Positions 34,672-48,608 of a stretch of DNA of 64,000 nucleotides are shown here, one piece after another. Below the pieces are notes generated by a model. The model was not told where the DNA came from, ran no database searches, and saw nothing but the letters and a program-made list of their open reading frames with translations. The DNA lies in the NCBI RefSeq assembly GCF_014905175.1, contig NC_057788.1:24026154-24090153 (forward strand). Reading direction: 5' to 3'. Origin of the DNA: Aphidius gifuensis (lineage: Eukaryota > Arthropoda > Insecta > Hymenoptera > Braconidae). The stretch's first letter is position 1. Every line of letters starts with the position of its first letter. The translations under genes and the position numbers were made by a program.

Positions 34672-37600
34672 CTTTAATAATTAAAAATAAAATTTTAATA
34701 AATATTTTATAACAACTAATTTAATCTTTAGTATATATAGAATTAAAAATAAAACTTAAAACAAAATTAAAAAAGTATGAAAGAAATAAAAACAAAATTA
34801 ATTACAAGTAGTTTTGTAATTTGAGTTTGGTGCATTTTGGGCGTGACTTTAAGTTTAACATTAATTTCAAAATAATGCGCGTGTACGTTGAAATTAATTG
34901 AAGTATACCCTCTTTCCCCCATGAGTGTTGACCTAGTAACGACCTTGCTCAATGGTGCAACCCACTTAGGCACATACAGCACGACCCCATTTGTACAATG
35001 ACCTTTGAATTATTCTCACATCTTTGTTATCGTTGGTTTGTACTCCAATTTATCAACGTTATCTCAGCTTCAATGCATTTTCACATTTTCAATTGATTTT
35101 TCTTTTTTTGTATTATTTATTTTGTATATTTGCATAAAAGAGATAAAATATAAAAATAAATAGAGAAATGGAATTTGCCTTGCGTTGGTTTGTATTGGAT
35201 AGACCTAAAAGCATCAATGTTGAGTGTGTCTCGATACGACAGGCAAGTCAGTGAAGAGAATAATACGAGTATAAATATAATAAATAAAAAAAACAACACA
35301 ACAACAATGTGGTGTGAGTTGAGTTATTGATACTCCACTTGTATATGCTACGTGACTCGCACAGAAATCATTGAAAAAAAAAAAAAATTGATATCAATGT
35401 GCAGTAAACGAAAAGTAACTTGACTTTTTTTATTTTATTTTACTGAAAATATTTATCAAATTGTAGCTGATTATATCCGTTATATTGAATGAAATTTAAT
35501 ATTAAAAAAAAAAGTAATAAAACTATTAAATAAATATAACATTCGTGTAATATATAAATAAAATGATATATAATAAAATTTATTGTATCTTGGGGTTTTT
35601 GGTTTTTATATCAGTATCAAAATATCCATCATGAGCATATGTGTTTTGAAAAATATTGTATGAAATTGCCTGAGGGACATGCGTTGCTATGGAAAATAAA
35701 ATTGTTATAAAAATTCTGGTGTGTGTTTGTGTATGTATAAAAATGTGTTGGAATAGTTGACGTAAATGGAGAAAATAAGACTCGACAAGTATGTTGCAAC
35801 AACGTCATCATTTTTATATATATTGCATTCCAAAGCACTCAAGAAAATTGTCCAATGGTAATGGAAAATCTTCAAGCCAAAATTGTGTCGATGCACTATA
35901 TATAAGATATTTTTATTTAAAATTTTTTTTTTTTATTTTTACTGTAATTTTTTTCGTGTCAACTATTACAATTGCAATTTCATTTTTCTGCATCGTTTAA
36001 CCATTTTATTATATCTGTGTGTGATAAATTGTTTTTAAATTGGATTATATTTCAATTAATTTTATTGATCATAATATTTTTGTTATTAAATTTTTTTTTT
36101 TTTTTTTTAAACTACTCGTGAAAAATTATTAGATATTATTCTGCATTTATAAAGTTAATGTTGCAACATCAGGTTCTTGTTTTAATTTTATTAATGAGTT
36201 GATAAAATTATCCATGCAAAATTTCATTGTGATTATTTATTTTTATTTTTTTGTCATTGTTATTTTACACACCAGATTGCACATTTTGTCGTTGAGAAAA
36301 TTAACAGATACATCGTTTTATTATTATTATATTTTTTTTTTAATATTACTTAACTCGAGAAATAACGATTTAATTTATTTTTAAATTTTTAGATAGTTAA
36401 AATATTTTTAACAACACACTTAGGTTTATCTTAGCCACATCTCGACCCACATACTATACAAGGGCAACTCTTTAAACCTTTTTAACCTAGATATTTTTTT
36501 TGTGTTTGTTGTTGCTTTTTTTAATTTAACCCTGGAACATCTTTTGACCGTGATATCACTTTATAGGGGAAAGCGGGGCACAATGGAACGGCGGGGCACA
36601 ATGGAACACCCAAAAAAATATTTTGACTCATATTTTTTTTCATTTTTTCGTCACTCTTCGATTAAAAAAGCCGGAAGAAAATAGATGCAATAAAAAAAAA
36701 AATTTTTTGAAAATTTTTTGAGCATTTTTTTTAAGAACAAAGAAAATTATTTTTTATATGTTTTTTTTTGTTCGTCGAGAAAAATGGTGATAAATTGCTT
36801 TAAAAGCAATTGTTCGTAATTATACATGAAGAGAAATAAATAAAAATTATTTTTTGTGATTAATATCACATTTTATTAAACAACAATAAAGAAAATTTAT
36901 AATAATAATTTTTTTTTTAATTTTTAAAAATTATTTCTGTTTTTTTTATTAATAAGTGCGAAAAACTAATCGGAAAATACTATTGTCATACATCGATTTA
37001 TATTTTTTCCTTAAGTGTTCGTTTTGCCCCGCTTTCCCCTATATATATCTTACCGACCGTACCTTTCTTATTTCTACAACTCGAAGATTAACTGATGATA
37101 AAAGCACAAAAGAAAATAAATTAAATTTTTTTTTTCGGTTGGCAGCTTGTGCCAAAAAAACAAAAAACACTTTTCTTATATATTTTAAGGGACTTTCTTA
37201 ATCATGATCTCACTGAAAACGATTTGATAATATAACAAGAGTTAATCGAAAATGAAGTCGTTCAAATAATTCTATGCTTCTCATAAACATCATTAAACTC
37301 AGGTGTAAAACTTCAATACTAAAATGAACAAAGTGTTACATTAAATCTTTGGAGTTTTCTTTTTTTGTATATTCTTGTTTTCTTTCCTTCATAACAAAAG
37401 TGAAAATATATAAATGTTATTTTATTTTTATTCTTGTACATAAACTTTTTCATGATGAATATAATTTTATTCTAAATACAACTGTAAAGTTATAAATAAT
37501 AAGAGAAATAATACTTGAATAATTATTTAATTTTATAAAAGTATAATACAAAAAAATAATTAGAGTAATACTTTTTTTCATAATAAATAAAAGTTTTTTC

Positions 37601-40600
37601 ATATTATAAATTTATAAATTACATTACAAAAATTATTATTAATATTATGTATTACATTTATAATGAAAAATTAGAGTTGTAAATATTTATTTTAAAAAAA
37701 TTTAAAGACGACGTAATTATATTAGTTGTAGTAGAAAAAATAAGAAAAAAATCGATTATGCACTTTTGTATTTTATTTTTGTGCTTTTTCATTTTAAACT
37801 ATTATGTATCCATTTACCATGTAAACCGAGTATATATCCTGACAAGTCTGTCTTCGATATAAAGTTATTTTTTTTTCTTATTTTTATTCCTCTATTTTCA
37901 TAGCCTAGAAAGTTGGTTCGTGACTAGTAACAATAGGCTGTCTTCGTTGATCCAGTAATTTGCTTCAATATACAGCCATTCCCTGTTATTCTATTTTTGT
38001 TTTCTCTATACATTCCCGCTCTTTCTAACTATAAACTTCTCTATCACATCGATAAAAAACCCCTTTGCATTATCACATAACAAGGGAGACTTACTTTTAT
38101 CATATTATCATGTCAATTTAAAATATCTAAGTTTATTATCAACTGCAGAGCTTAATTATTTACAAAAGCTATTTATTATTTGAGCTTATTATTAAATTTA
38201 TCATCTTGTCTATTTATACAATATTTAAATCTTTGATAAATTTTAAAGATTATTATTTTAATTATTAATTCAGAAATATGCATGTGGAATGATTGTCTGG
38301 TGATTGAAAATCCTTTTTTTTAGTATTTATATTTTTTCGATTTCCCTTTACTTTTTATTTTCTCGATATCTATATCTGATCACCATACACAGACGGCTTA
38401 ACGATTCACGTTAAAGTACTCGGTTAAAATGCAGATCCAATTTTCGTATAAGGGGGTGAAACTATTTTTTAAAATTGCGATCAACACAAAACAGATGGAC
38501 GAATAGTTAACAATGAAAAAAAAATTAAAAAAATAACAAAATACACGGTGAAAAAATAAATAGAGTTGCATAATTTATTTTTTTATCTTTTTTTTTTTTT
38601 TTCGAGGTTTCTTTTTTTTTTTTTTTTTTACTTTATTTTTATTTCAACTTTTTATTTTAAGACAGAAAAAAAAAAAACGGTTCAGTAATCTTCTCATGAA
38701 TTTTCATTCAAAAGAAGTAGGATAAATGTTTAATGAATAAGTTGATCCGATTTAGTCATCATGATTCGTAAAAAGTGAGGCAATTTAAAAAATTTAAAGT
38801 AAAATAATTATAAATAAAATTGTGGTAATAGTAAGTAGCAAAGCTCTGCATGTTTTACTGAAATTTTTTCGATTCTATAAATGTTCTGTAGATAGAATAT
38901 CAATTAAATATTCGATGTAGTCGTCTCTGGGGAAATTAATTTATAATTTATCCAACGAGAATATTCAAGAGAATATTATTTTTAATTTATGCAGCATAGT
39001 TTGATAGAAATATATAAGAGTTTTTCACATAAAATAGAAAATTATATAATGCTACATTTTGTACAAAGTTAATTATTAGTGCATCATATTAATAAATAAA
39101 ATAAAAATAATTATTTTAAGATATTTTAAAAATTTTTTTTTTAAATCAAATTGAATGAAAGAGGTAGTGTAATGAGGGGGCTAATGCATTGCTCACTTTT
39201 GAGTTGGTGTCTCTTCCTGCAATGCGGTATAAAGGCTTTTTGTGAGACTAAAACATGGCAGAGTGTGCTTCACCACAATTTTATCTTTCAATTTACGACA
39301 CCCTATTTACACTTTAGCCAATTTTACAATTTACAATTTTATATATTCTTAAAATTATTAGTTTCAAAAGTTTCATCAAACTTATGTTAACTATTAATTA
39401 ACTAAAAAGAAATAAAATTTAACAATAAAAGTTATTTTTATTTTTTATGATTGTTTATTTAGTAATATTATTTTCTTTTTACGATAATTTTGAATCATTA
39501 AAAAATGTTGTTTTTTATTTTTGAAGTATTTTTAAATCCAGCATGCGATAATTTAATACCAGTAGAAATGAAAATAATTATTCTCCATGCCAACAATGTA
39601 GAAATGACCTCAAAAAATTACTCATTATTGTTATCGATTTCTTTTTTTTTTTAAACTCAATACGTGATGAAGTGAATATTGAAGTTTATCTTTATTTAAT
39701 TAATTAATACTGAGTTAAAAAAAAAAAAGTAAAATTAAAAATTGATAAAACAGAAAGCTCTGTAAAAGTTTCGCGTTAATTTTTTTTTAAATCCTTTTAT
39801 TTGACACACTGAAGGCTTTGGAGTAATCTCATATTATGCGTCAAAATCCTTGTATTTTCAACGCGAAAAATCCATGCATTTTAATTTAAAATACAGACTG
39901 ATATATATTTTTTTTTTTCATCTTGTTGTTAATCGTTATTATAGTAGTAAATTACTTTTCTCAAAATCCGTATGCTATGTGTTTTAAAACATTTAAAATA
40001 CATTGAAAATTGAAATTAATTTAAAAAATAAAAAAATGCATTAAATATAAAAATATAAAAAAGTTAATAATGCGCAAAAGTAGTCAACCACTGCAAATAA
40101 TGACTTTCATTTTTTTTAGTTTTTTGTTTTATGTTTTATGTGTAAAGTTTATCGTCTTTTTTTTTTTTATCCGACCTTTTTTTTTACCTAGTTCCACATG
40201 TTTTTTGGTCTCATGCAAGTCCCGGATATATAAATAGAAAAAAAAAAAAAAAAAATTGAAAGAAAATCACGTTTGCTTTGATGTCGAGATAAAAATTTCT
40301 GGACAAACTGTTATATTAATTTTTTTTAACACAAATATTTTTTTATTATTTATTAATTTTTATTACTTTTAATATTCGGACAAAATAAAAAAAGTAATGA
40401 CCATGGAAACTGGCCAATTTCATTTAATAAAAATATTAAAAATAAAATTTTTTACTTGAACTAAAAAAGTAAAATTAAAATTACTAATTTTTAATATTTG
40501 AGTCAAATAAATAAAATAAATAAATTTTTTTATATTTTTTATCATTCATTGTTATTTTTCAGCATAGATATTGCAGTTTGTTAATTATTGAACTGTCTAC

Positions 40601-42886
40601 ATTACTAATTAAAGTAGCTATTATAATCATGATGATCATGACAGAAAAAAGTGATAATAAAATTTTTAAAAAATTTATTTTTAATGAACGAATATTCTGT
40701 CTATTTTAATACTCGCTTGCTCGTCATATTCGCTTATATAATGAAAGGCTAAAAAATAATTTTTTTTTATTAAAAAATATCATGATTTGGTATATAGTAA
40801 TTAATTAATCAAAAGCTCTGCCATCCATAATAAAACCCAAATCAATTCGTTAGTAAATGAAATGTAAAAAAAAAAATTTTTATATTATATTATTAAATAA
40901 CATTAATTATTTATCAAATAAAAATTACAAAAGTAATAAATTAAAGTCAACACTAATTATACATGACTATTTTAAAATTTATTTTACATTTTTTTTTTTT
41001 TTTTTAATAATTTTATTATATTCATATACATTTTAAAATACCATACAATTACCAGAGAGATATAACTAATATAATTATACTGAATTCAAGTTGTTGAGGT
41101 TGAGGTTAATAGATTTATGCAATATGTCAACTTGACTAGATTAAATTTGTTCTCTTTCTGTCTTACTTTATCATTTGGTACTTCTAAATCTTGTATATGG
41201 GATACTATAAAATTATATAAACCCGTCAAAAATTTGACTTGATTAAATTAACAAAACACAATTCATACAATATCTTCAATTGTAACTCTGATTTTGATTT
41301 TTGTTTTTTTTCTCTAGCTTCTATTTATTCAGACTAGAATTAATTATTTTCTTCTGACATGAAAATTTATCACCCTGGTTGGTTGTACTTCAATTTTTAT
41401 TTGTTTGCCACTTTTTATTTTTTTTATTTTTATACTCTCAATTTAAAGACTTGAAAGCAATTTTAGGGGTGCAATTAGAGATAGAAGCTTTGGAAATACT
41501 ATATGTGTACGTGACGTTCCGACCGGTAATGTCTGACTATACGTGATGTATACTACTTGTAACTTCAACTTTTGCTGAAACTATATATATACTATAGAAA
41601 TTATTTGAAAAAAAAAAAAACTCAAAATGCAATTTCGACGGTGTGAATTTTATGTTGGTTTAGTTTTTATTTTTTTGATTTTACAACATAACGTTTAACT
41701 TAAATTTTCAAAAACGAGATATGAATATCAAGAGTGTATGCATACATATTGATGAAAAAAACAAACTTTTATCTCATTTTGTAAACATATAACATTGAAA
41801 CTTTAGTCATTTACGAGAACAATAAAAAAAAAGTAGACAAACGAGTAAAATAACATTTGCAATATATGAAGGAAAAAATAAAAAAATAAAAAAAAAAAAA
41901 TAAAACAAAAAACAGTGGTTGCAAATACTGAAAATGATAAAGTTGTACAATTTTTTTATACAAAAGTTTGTCAACTAACAAAAGCGTAAACGAGAAATAT
42001 TTTTGTAGATGTGAAAAATTTTTGCGTCTTTATTCGGTCCTTAACTTGACCTTGTCAAAAAGTTTTATTGTATTCCCCAGAGTGCTGATAGATGGTTAGC
42101 ACAATTTTATGAAAATTTATGAATAAACGATAAAATTGACTGTAGACAAACTGTGATTTTAGTTATCGGATGGAGATCGTCACAAGTATATACCGAGGGT
42201 ATAAAATGAGCCAAAAGTAATATAGAATGATATAATTTTGCAGTGATATAAGTTGTTAAAAAAAAAAATCTCTCGGGACGGTTAGTATAACCTGAAGAAA
42301 GTATTCATCTGGATATATTGATATCTCTTGGGAATTGAATTGCCATACGATCTACTCGTCATCATCGTTCACAATTTATTATTATTTCTTTTTTTTTTTT
42401 TTTTTTTGTTTTCTTTCTAATATTATTTTTCATATTTTATAAACTCCCTGCGGTCTGAATATACAGTGGGAAGTTGTTTGGAATATACCGATAATAAATT
42501 GAATGAAACATGACTATCTAAAACCACTTCCCTAGGATCACGGAAATGTAAAAGCCACAGTATATTTAATATTAATATAAATTCACGTTACCGGTTAACC
42601 AAAGTAAATACATATATTGTATAAATAAAATATGACACTTGAAATATACAAATTGAGTGTTAAATATAATAATGGCAATATGCCAATACATTACAGTTAA
42701 AACAATCAATATATTTAAAAAATCTAAAATTTACCGAATAAAAAAAAAATATATATATATTTAATAATTGAAGATGAAAATATTTTTGATATAAAAAATT
42801 ATCTTTTAATGAAATAAATTAATAAATATTTGATATAAAAAATTTTATAAGATAGTGCCTTGATACATGCGGCAATAGAGACATAC
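34672..42886 (-). other. Intron upstream of the complexin acidic exon (about 8.2 kb if exon 1 is correct)
   Basis: AT-rich DNA with the MITE at 36,564-37,041 and a moderately GC-rich patch at about 34,880-35,000. I looked on the minus strand for the usual insect complexin N-terminal exon (MAAFIAKQMVGNQL-like, phase 1 at its end) and did not find it here or further right in the window. Confidence 0.5.
36564..37041. mobile_element. MITE with 15-bp terminal inverted repeats and TA target site
   Basis: The left end TA-GGGGAAAGCGGGGCA (from 36,564) is exactly complemented by the right end TGCCCCGCTTTCCCC-TA (to 37,041). The TA at each edge fits a target-site duplication of the Tc1/mariner/pogo type. 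The left end also carries a tandem repeat of GCGGGGCACAATGGAAC (about 36,573-36,606). The interior is AT-rich, about 440 bp, with no transposase frame, so it is a non-autonomous element. Confidence 0.8.
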
Positions 42887-43034
42887 CCAGTATGTCCATG
42901 GCGTTCTCTTGCCTGCGGTCGTGGTGGTGGCGACAGTAGTACTGGCGCCGTTTTGGTCAGACTTGACTCTCCCGCCAGTGAAACTCACGCGCCTGGCACT
43001 ATTCTCTCTACCCCTACCAATATCAAAACGCAGT
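42887..43034 (-). other. Candidate complexin first exon with ATG (short N-terminus)
   Basis: The exon would start near 43,034, 31 bp after the first T of a TATA box, and end at 42,887 before a GTATGT donor. It contains ATG at 42,899-42,897 in good context (AACGCCATGG) followed by GAC ATA CTG G, so it ends in phase 1. That is exactly the phase needed by the complexin exon at 34,671; joining gives MDIL-GAVGGEGG and a 126-residue protein. Support: TATA box, GC-rich leader in AT-rich surroundings, good donor and matching phase (a 1 in 3 chance). Against: the usual complexin N-terminus is different and longer. It may instead be a 5' UTR exon spliced to an N-terminal exon I did not find, or belong to another transcript. 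Confidence 0.45.
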
Positions 43035-43157
43035 GGGCGTTTTCCCTACAGATTTGCGTTATATAGTGGGGGATGAAGCCTCAACCATCCTAAAGGGTAG
43101 CATCACAACCAAGAGAAAAAGGGGGTAAAGAGAAAGAGAGAGAGAGAGTGAGAGAGT
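43034..43157 (-). promoter_or_regulatory. TATA promoter with upstream GAGA repeats
   Basis: Minus-strand TATATAAC occupies 43,065-43,058. A CCACTG initiator-like site is centred on 43,034, 31 bp downstream of the first T. Just upstream, at 43,128-43,157, is an (AG)n tract of the kind bound by GAGA factor in flies. The area is clearly GC-richer than its surroundings. Confidence 0.5.
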
Positions 43158-46100
43158 CAAAAGTCTTTGGTGGAATCAAAAAATGAGAAAAACTGTTTTT
43201 TTTTCTTTTTTTTTTTTCCAACAAAACACTTTGAGATGATGTGTGGACTTTTTACCTACATCTTCCTATTATTATGCAGGTGCCAGAAAAAAATGTTTGA
43301 CGTCTTAAAAATAGAATAAAAAAAAAAAAAGTTTTAATAAAAAAGAAAAATCTATTGTTTTGAAAAGTCGACTTCGGCACATTCAGTATAAACATTTTTT
43401 TTTTTTTTTTTTTTTTATTGTAATTTAAAAAAAAAAAATTCTTTTTTGAGCAACATTATTTTGAATAAAAGCATCGAGCTTTTGTGGTAATATTTGAATG
43501 AATTTTTTTCATGTAACTTTTAACTTTGGTGTTAAAAATTTAATTGACTTTGCTAATTAATCAAAAAATCTCTCCATTGAGACACAATAAAATTGTCTAG
43601 CATTATTATTTTCTCTTCTAATTAACAATTATCATTTGGGTTAGTGGAAAAAAAAAAAAAAAATTCTTTAGTAAATTCTACAGTACAATAGTATCTTTAT
43701 TAAAAATAAAAACAAAAAATATGTTTGTTCAGCTGAAATCTCTGAAACTTGGGTTTTTCTGCAACAGTAAATGATAACAAGTCCCAAGATTTCCACTCGA
43801 ATAAGTAAAAAAATGTCCCTCAAGATTTCTATACTCAATTTTGTTTATTTTTTTTTATTATTTTTCTTTAAAGTACTTTTTACGTCTTGTAGAACATGCG
43901 TGCCTATGAAAAGATAAAAAAAATTCAAAAGAAAAAAATATATATAAACAGAAGCAAGTAGTGTTGTAGGTGGTTGAAGAAAAAGTAAGAGAAGTAAGGG
44001 GGCAAACAGCTATCTCGTTGATAAATAGAATCGTTCGTTGAATAATGCATCGTCCGTTCTCGGCGCCTTGAAGACGAACGAATACAACTAACCTTACATG
44101 AATTCACGATCGTAGAGGTTTCAACCCATTCCAACTTGTACATTATTTTTATTTTATTTTTTATATCTTTTAACCTATTTTTTTCTTTTTTTTTTTTTAT
44201 ACTTACGTTGCACCTTCATCGTTCTCATACCATTATACACAATGTGAAAATACTGATTCGTCTAAATTCACATTTTCTCAAACAATTTATTCGAGTGTTT
44301 AACGTGAAAATTTACGAATTTTGTTTAACTTGCATTTACTGTACAAAGCAGCTTGCTATCTTTTTTTTTTTTTTCCTCTCAAACTTTGCTTTATATTTCG
44401 TGAAAATATTTACATATAAATAAAAAATTTATCAACAGAAAATAACATTTTATTTTTTACATGTTTGATAATGTTTTTATTTATAATATATATACTATTT
44501 TTTTGTCGTTCATTATTATTACAAATGATTAGCCTGTCTCTCGTTGTATTATGATATAGCGATTGATGATTTTAACAAATGACTATTGAATGTGATACAT
44601 CAATCAAGTAATATTATAGTATAAGAGAATCGAAAAATATTATAGTTGATTGATCAAATGAATTTGTGATAGTGAACTATACCGATAAATTGAATAATGC
44701 GATATGGATTTGGATGTTGTTGGGGAAAAGCAGGGATATAAAACAAAAAAAAAAAAGGGAGAACGAAATGTTTATATAGAAAAATTGTTGATGATGTATG
44801 TAGAGGGCTTGCAGGATAAACGCTAGGGCCTTATGATGAACGATGGAATGTACTATATACTCAAACGTAACGTTATAATATACAGGTAGATTTTTATACT
44901 ATAGTAGTAAATTGTGAAGAAAAAAAAAATAAAGTATAATAGTTTATATATAAGCGGATAGATGAGATCATGTATATGTAGGACATGTCTGGCTTTCATC
45001 ATCACTGATACATCTGTTTTATCTCAGCGATATAAACTTGTATGTGACACAAGTACATTGTGATATTAAGAAAAAAATAAATAAATAAAATTTTTTATAT
45101 ACATATTTATGTCACAAGATAAGAAGTCAACCTACTCAAGAGGTAAAAATAAAAACGAGCAAAAAAAAAGAAAAGAAAATTACTCATTTAAAAAAATAAA
45201 AAAAAAGAAGATGATGTTATCGATATTTATTTATTTTTTTGACTTATTTACCATCAACAATATATAATCTCTTCCTTACAAGTTTCCTATGTATTTGAGA
45301 TAAGCATAAGTCATTTATCATGGTAATAGGTTTAATAATAAATATCAATGAGATAAGTTTTTAATAAAAAAGATCATTTATTATTTAAAAAAAAAAAAAA
45401 AAAAAACAAAAGGAGAATAATTTATTTATGTACATATTTATGAATGATTAAAGATTCTTTTTTTTTTTTTTTTTTTTCATTATTTAATATGATTATTTAA
45501 ATTGATGAACATTGAAGATGGCTTTTAGTCATAATTTTTGTTGATTATATTGCCTTATGCAGACATACCACAGCGTTCATCTTAAAGTATGCGACAAGAG
45601 AATGAGAAATTTTGAGGACAAAGGAAGTCAGGAAAATTGTAGGGAAGGTTGAATGTCATTCTATATATTGGCATACCAAAGACGGCCAATATGGGAATAC
45701 TTTAGTGCTGAGTTTATAGTCAAGGGAATGCACCAGGGCGTTGTCAGACGAATGAAGATAACCTGACCATTTAATTGTCGAGACATGAAGCTCATATCAA
45801 AAATGCTCAAGTGGGAAAATCAGAAAAAAAAAAAAAAAAAGAAAAATAATAATACGTCAAAATAAATGGACAAAGAAATAAGAGGGTAGAAAAAAAAAAA
45901 ATAATAGGGTACAAGTGGAAATAAAAGCTGAGAAAGAAATAAAATAAAAATGTGAAATTCAAGAAATTAGTTTTGATTCTTCTTGCAATCGATAGTAAGT
46001 TAAGACACTGGCAATGAGGCCAAAAGCAAGATTCCAATTAGTTAGACAATTGAGTTTTCCTCAGAGAGATCAAGCGAACAGAGTATCTTTTAAAAGAAAA

Positions 46101-47524
46101 TTTCAAGTCTTTAGTCAAAACAATGACTCATATAATTCTACCAATTTTACTTTATCAAACATCAATTAAATTGACAATTTTTTTTTTCTTCTTTTTTATT
46201 TTTTAAATAAATATTCCATCGTTTGTTGTTGAAATATCCTTAATCATTTGATAATGTATGAGTGTTGATGCAATATATTTTCATCAATTCAATAATTCAA
46301 TTTAATTAAATTTTTCTTTTATTTCTTTTTTCCAAGCGAGAATACTTTTTCATGCATGTATTGCATTATACTTTGTTTGTCACATAAATATTCATTGAAC
46401 CCTAATTTTTTAATATCAATTCGAAAAAAAAAAAAAATTGAATTTTATTGAGCCAAACGTTTTATTTCACTTTATCCTTGAAATTTTTTTAACCTTATTT
46501 ACACTCTATGCTAAAAGTAATATTCACGAATGAGGGTTTTTTATTTGTATTTTTAGAAAATAAAATTTTTTGATTCAAAGGAATAAAAAGTTATATTGTT
46601 AAAGTTGAATTTATATTGTCGTAAATGTACTCATGTCCAAATACCATATAATATTATTATAAAATCTTTCTTTTTTTTTTTTTTTTTTTTACTTTTTTAA
46701 AAAGGGTGTATTTTTATAATAGGCAAGTCCACTTACAAGTGCAAAGCCTCTCTCGTAAATCATAGCCAATAAGTGGCTGAACTATAATATAGAAAGTCTA
46801 ATGTATATACCAAGTAAAAGTCACAATTGAACGTACTTGATGCAGTGTATAGAGCGCGAAAATGGAATATCCCGGATCATAAAGCACTTGAGTTGGTGGC
46901 AACGAAAAAATAATATTAAAAAAAAAAAAATAAAAAGACATTCTTAACAGTCCAGCCTGAACCAACGATTTAAGACTTCAATATATGAAGAGTTGGAGTA
47001 AGTGCCTTTTCTAAAATACTTCGTGATTTTTTTTTCAATTTAACCAAAAGAAAAATAATATAAATAAATATATCTTTTTATTTTTTTTAAAAATATTATT
47101 ATTATTTTTATTCCTCTATACTTGTTTGAATAATATTACGATTTATACAATCTATATTTCATTTTAATTTTAAAATATAATATCATCAGTTTAAAAATTT
47201 ATTGTTGAAAAAAATACTGAATTTAAATAAACCCATTTTTTATATACATTTTCTGTAAAAAAAAAAAATAAATGAATAAATAAATAAATAAATACGACAG
47301 AGTAAAATGCAATAAAACAAAAAAAAAAGATTTGTAAAAGCTTGAAGGTTTTGTTTACCAAGATAAAATCAATAAAAAAAAAAAATGTTTGTTAGTGAGA
47401 AATATATAAAAAAATTGTTATAATATAATTGTTTAAAACTATATTATTGACTTTTTTTTTGTTATTATTGACAAATGACGAATAATTTTTTATTGCACAT
47501 AGAAATGATAGTAAAATTTTTAAA

Positions 47525-47630
47525 ACTTGAATTTATCCCCCACTATGATTTTGCGATCACCATCAACATCCGCAGTGCCGTTGTTGGCATGAATCCAATT
47601 TACCAAGGCCGGGGGTAAAATTTTCGTTAT
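47525..47630 (-). other. GC-rich coding-like island, unassigned
   Basis: A compact GC-rich patch open on the minus strand for about 36 codons, with wording like ALVNWIHANNGTADVDGDRK and then a TAA. The plus strand is also open for part of it and ends before a GGGGGTAAAA donor-like site. It looks like an exon or exon remnant, but I recognise no family and cannot decide the strand. Confidence 0.2.
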
Positions 47631-48587
47631 TATCCCTTTTGTTTTTTTTTTTTTTTTTATTTATATTTTTTTAACCCTTCTTATTTCTCTATACACACAC
47701 ATGGTTGTTAGTCTACATTTTGACTTTATCACCTCGTTCATATCACCATATACTTATTTGAAAATGTGTATATTTGTTTTTTTACATCACAAATAAGCCA
47801 ATAAAATAAAACAACAAATTGTAATATTATTGAGGGATTTTGTTAAAACGAATTGGAAAATAACTACCGCTAAAAAAAGTTTCATAAAAAAAATTTAAGG
47901 AAAATAAAGTTGTGTTTAGAATAATCATTGCTGTGTTTTTAAATTCATGACAACTTGTATATGTCAACAATTTCGTTTTTATAACCCTTCAAAATATAAA
48001 TATATATTGTGACGTCATGTCGTCTTGAATTATCAACCCCTATCGTCTTTATTTCAACTCTGACTTTATTTTCTTTTTCATTTTTACTTTGTCGTATCTT
48101 CTTATCTTCACACGAGATTTGCGAAAAAATCTACACAGTTAAATCCCATGAAAACTATCAGTATTCCGTCTTTAATTCGGAAGAATTTTTTATCTAGAAG
48201 CCATAATTATTTTTTTTTTTGTTAAATATATGTATAAAGAAATATTTAATATGCACAACAAGTGTTCAAAAAAAAACAAATGTAAATACAAACAAAAAAT
48301 ATTTGCAACTTTTAATTCTCTACATTGAACGTAATTTTGCCTGTATGCCAACAGATTCATATTAGTTTTTTTTTTTTTTTGTTAATAATGTGTGCGTATA
48401 TAAAATACGTATTCGTTTTTAAATTTAAAACCGGCCAAAGTAATAATAATAAAAAAGTACAAACGAATGTAAACGAGATTTGGGTGAATTGTTCGTGGTT
48501 GATGTTCATTCTCTCATTCATATACAAAAAAAAAAAAAAAAATTAAAATAAATAACTATATATAGTTTAAATGCATGTGATGTGCCA

Positions 48588-48608
48588 ATATATATATATA
48601 TATATATT
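48588..48608. repeat. (TA)n microsatellite
   Basis: About ten TA units. Similar tracts lie at about 50,654-50,673 and 56,995-57,014. Confidence 0.8.

Noticed and set aside
34767..34982. 71-codon minus-strand frame just upstream of a complexin exon (starts MLYVPKWVAPLSK)
   Set aside because: I tested it as the missing complexin N-terminus: no matching wording, and no donor giving phase 1 was found.
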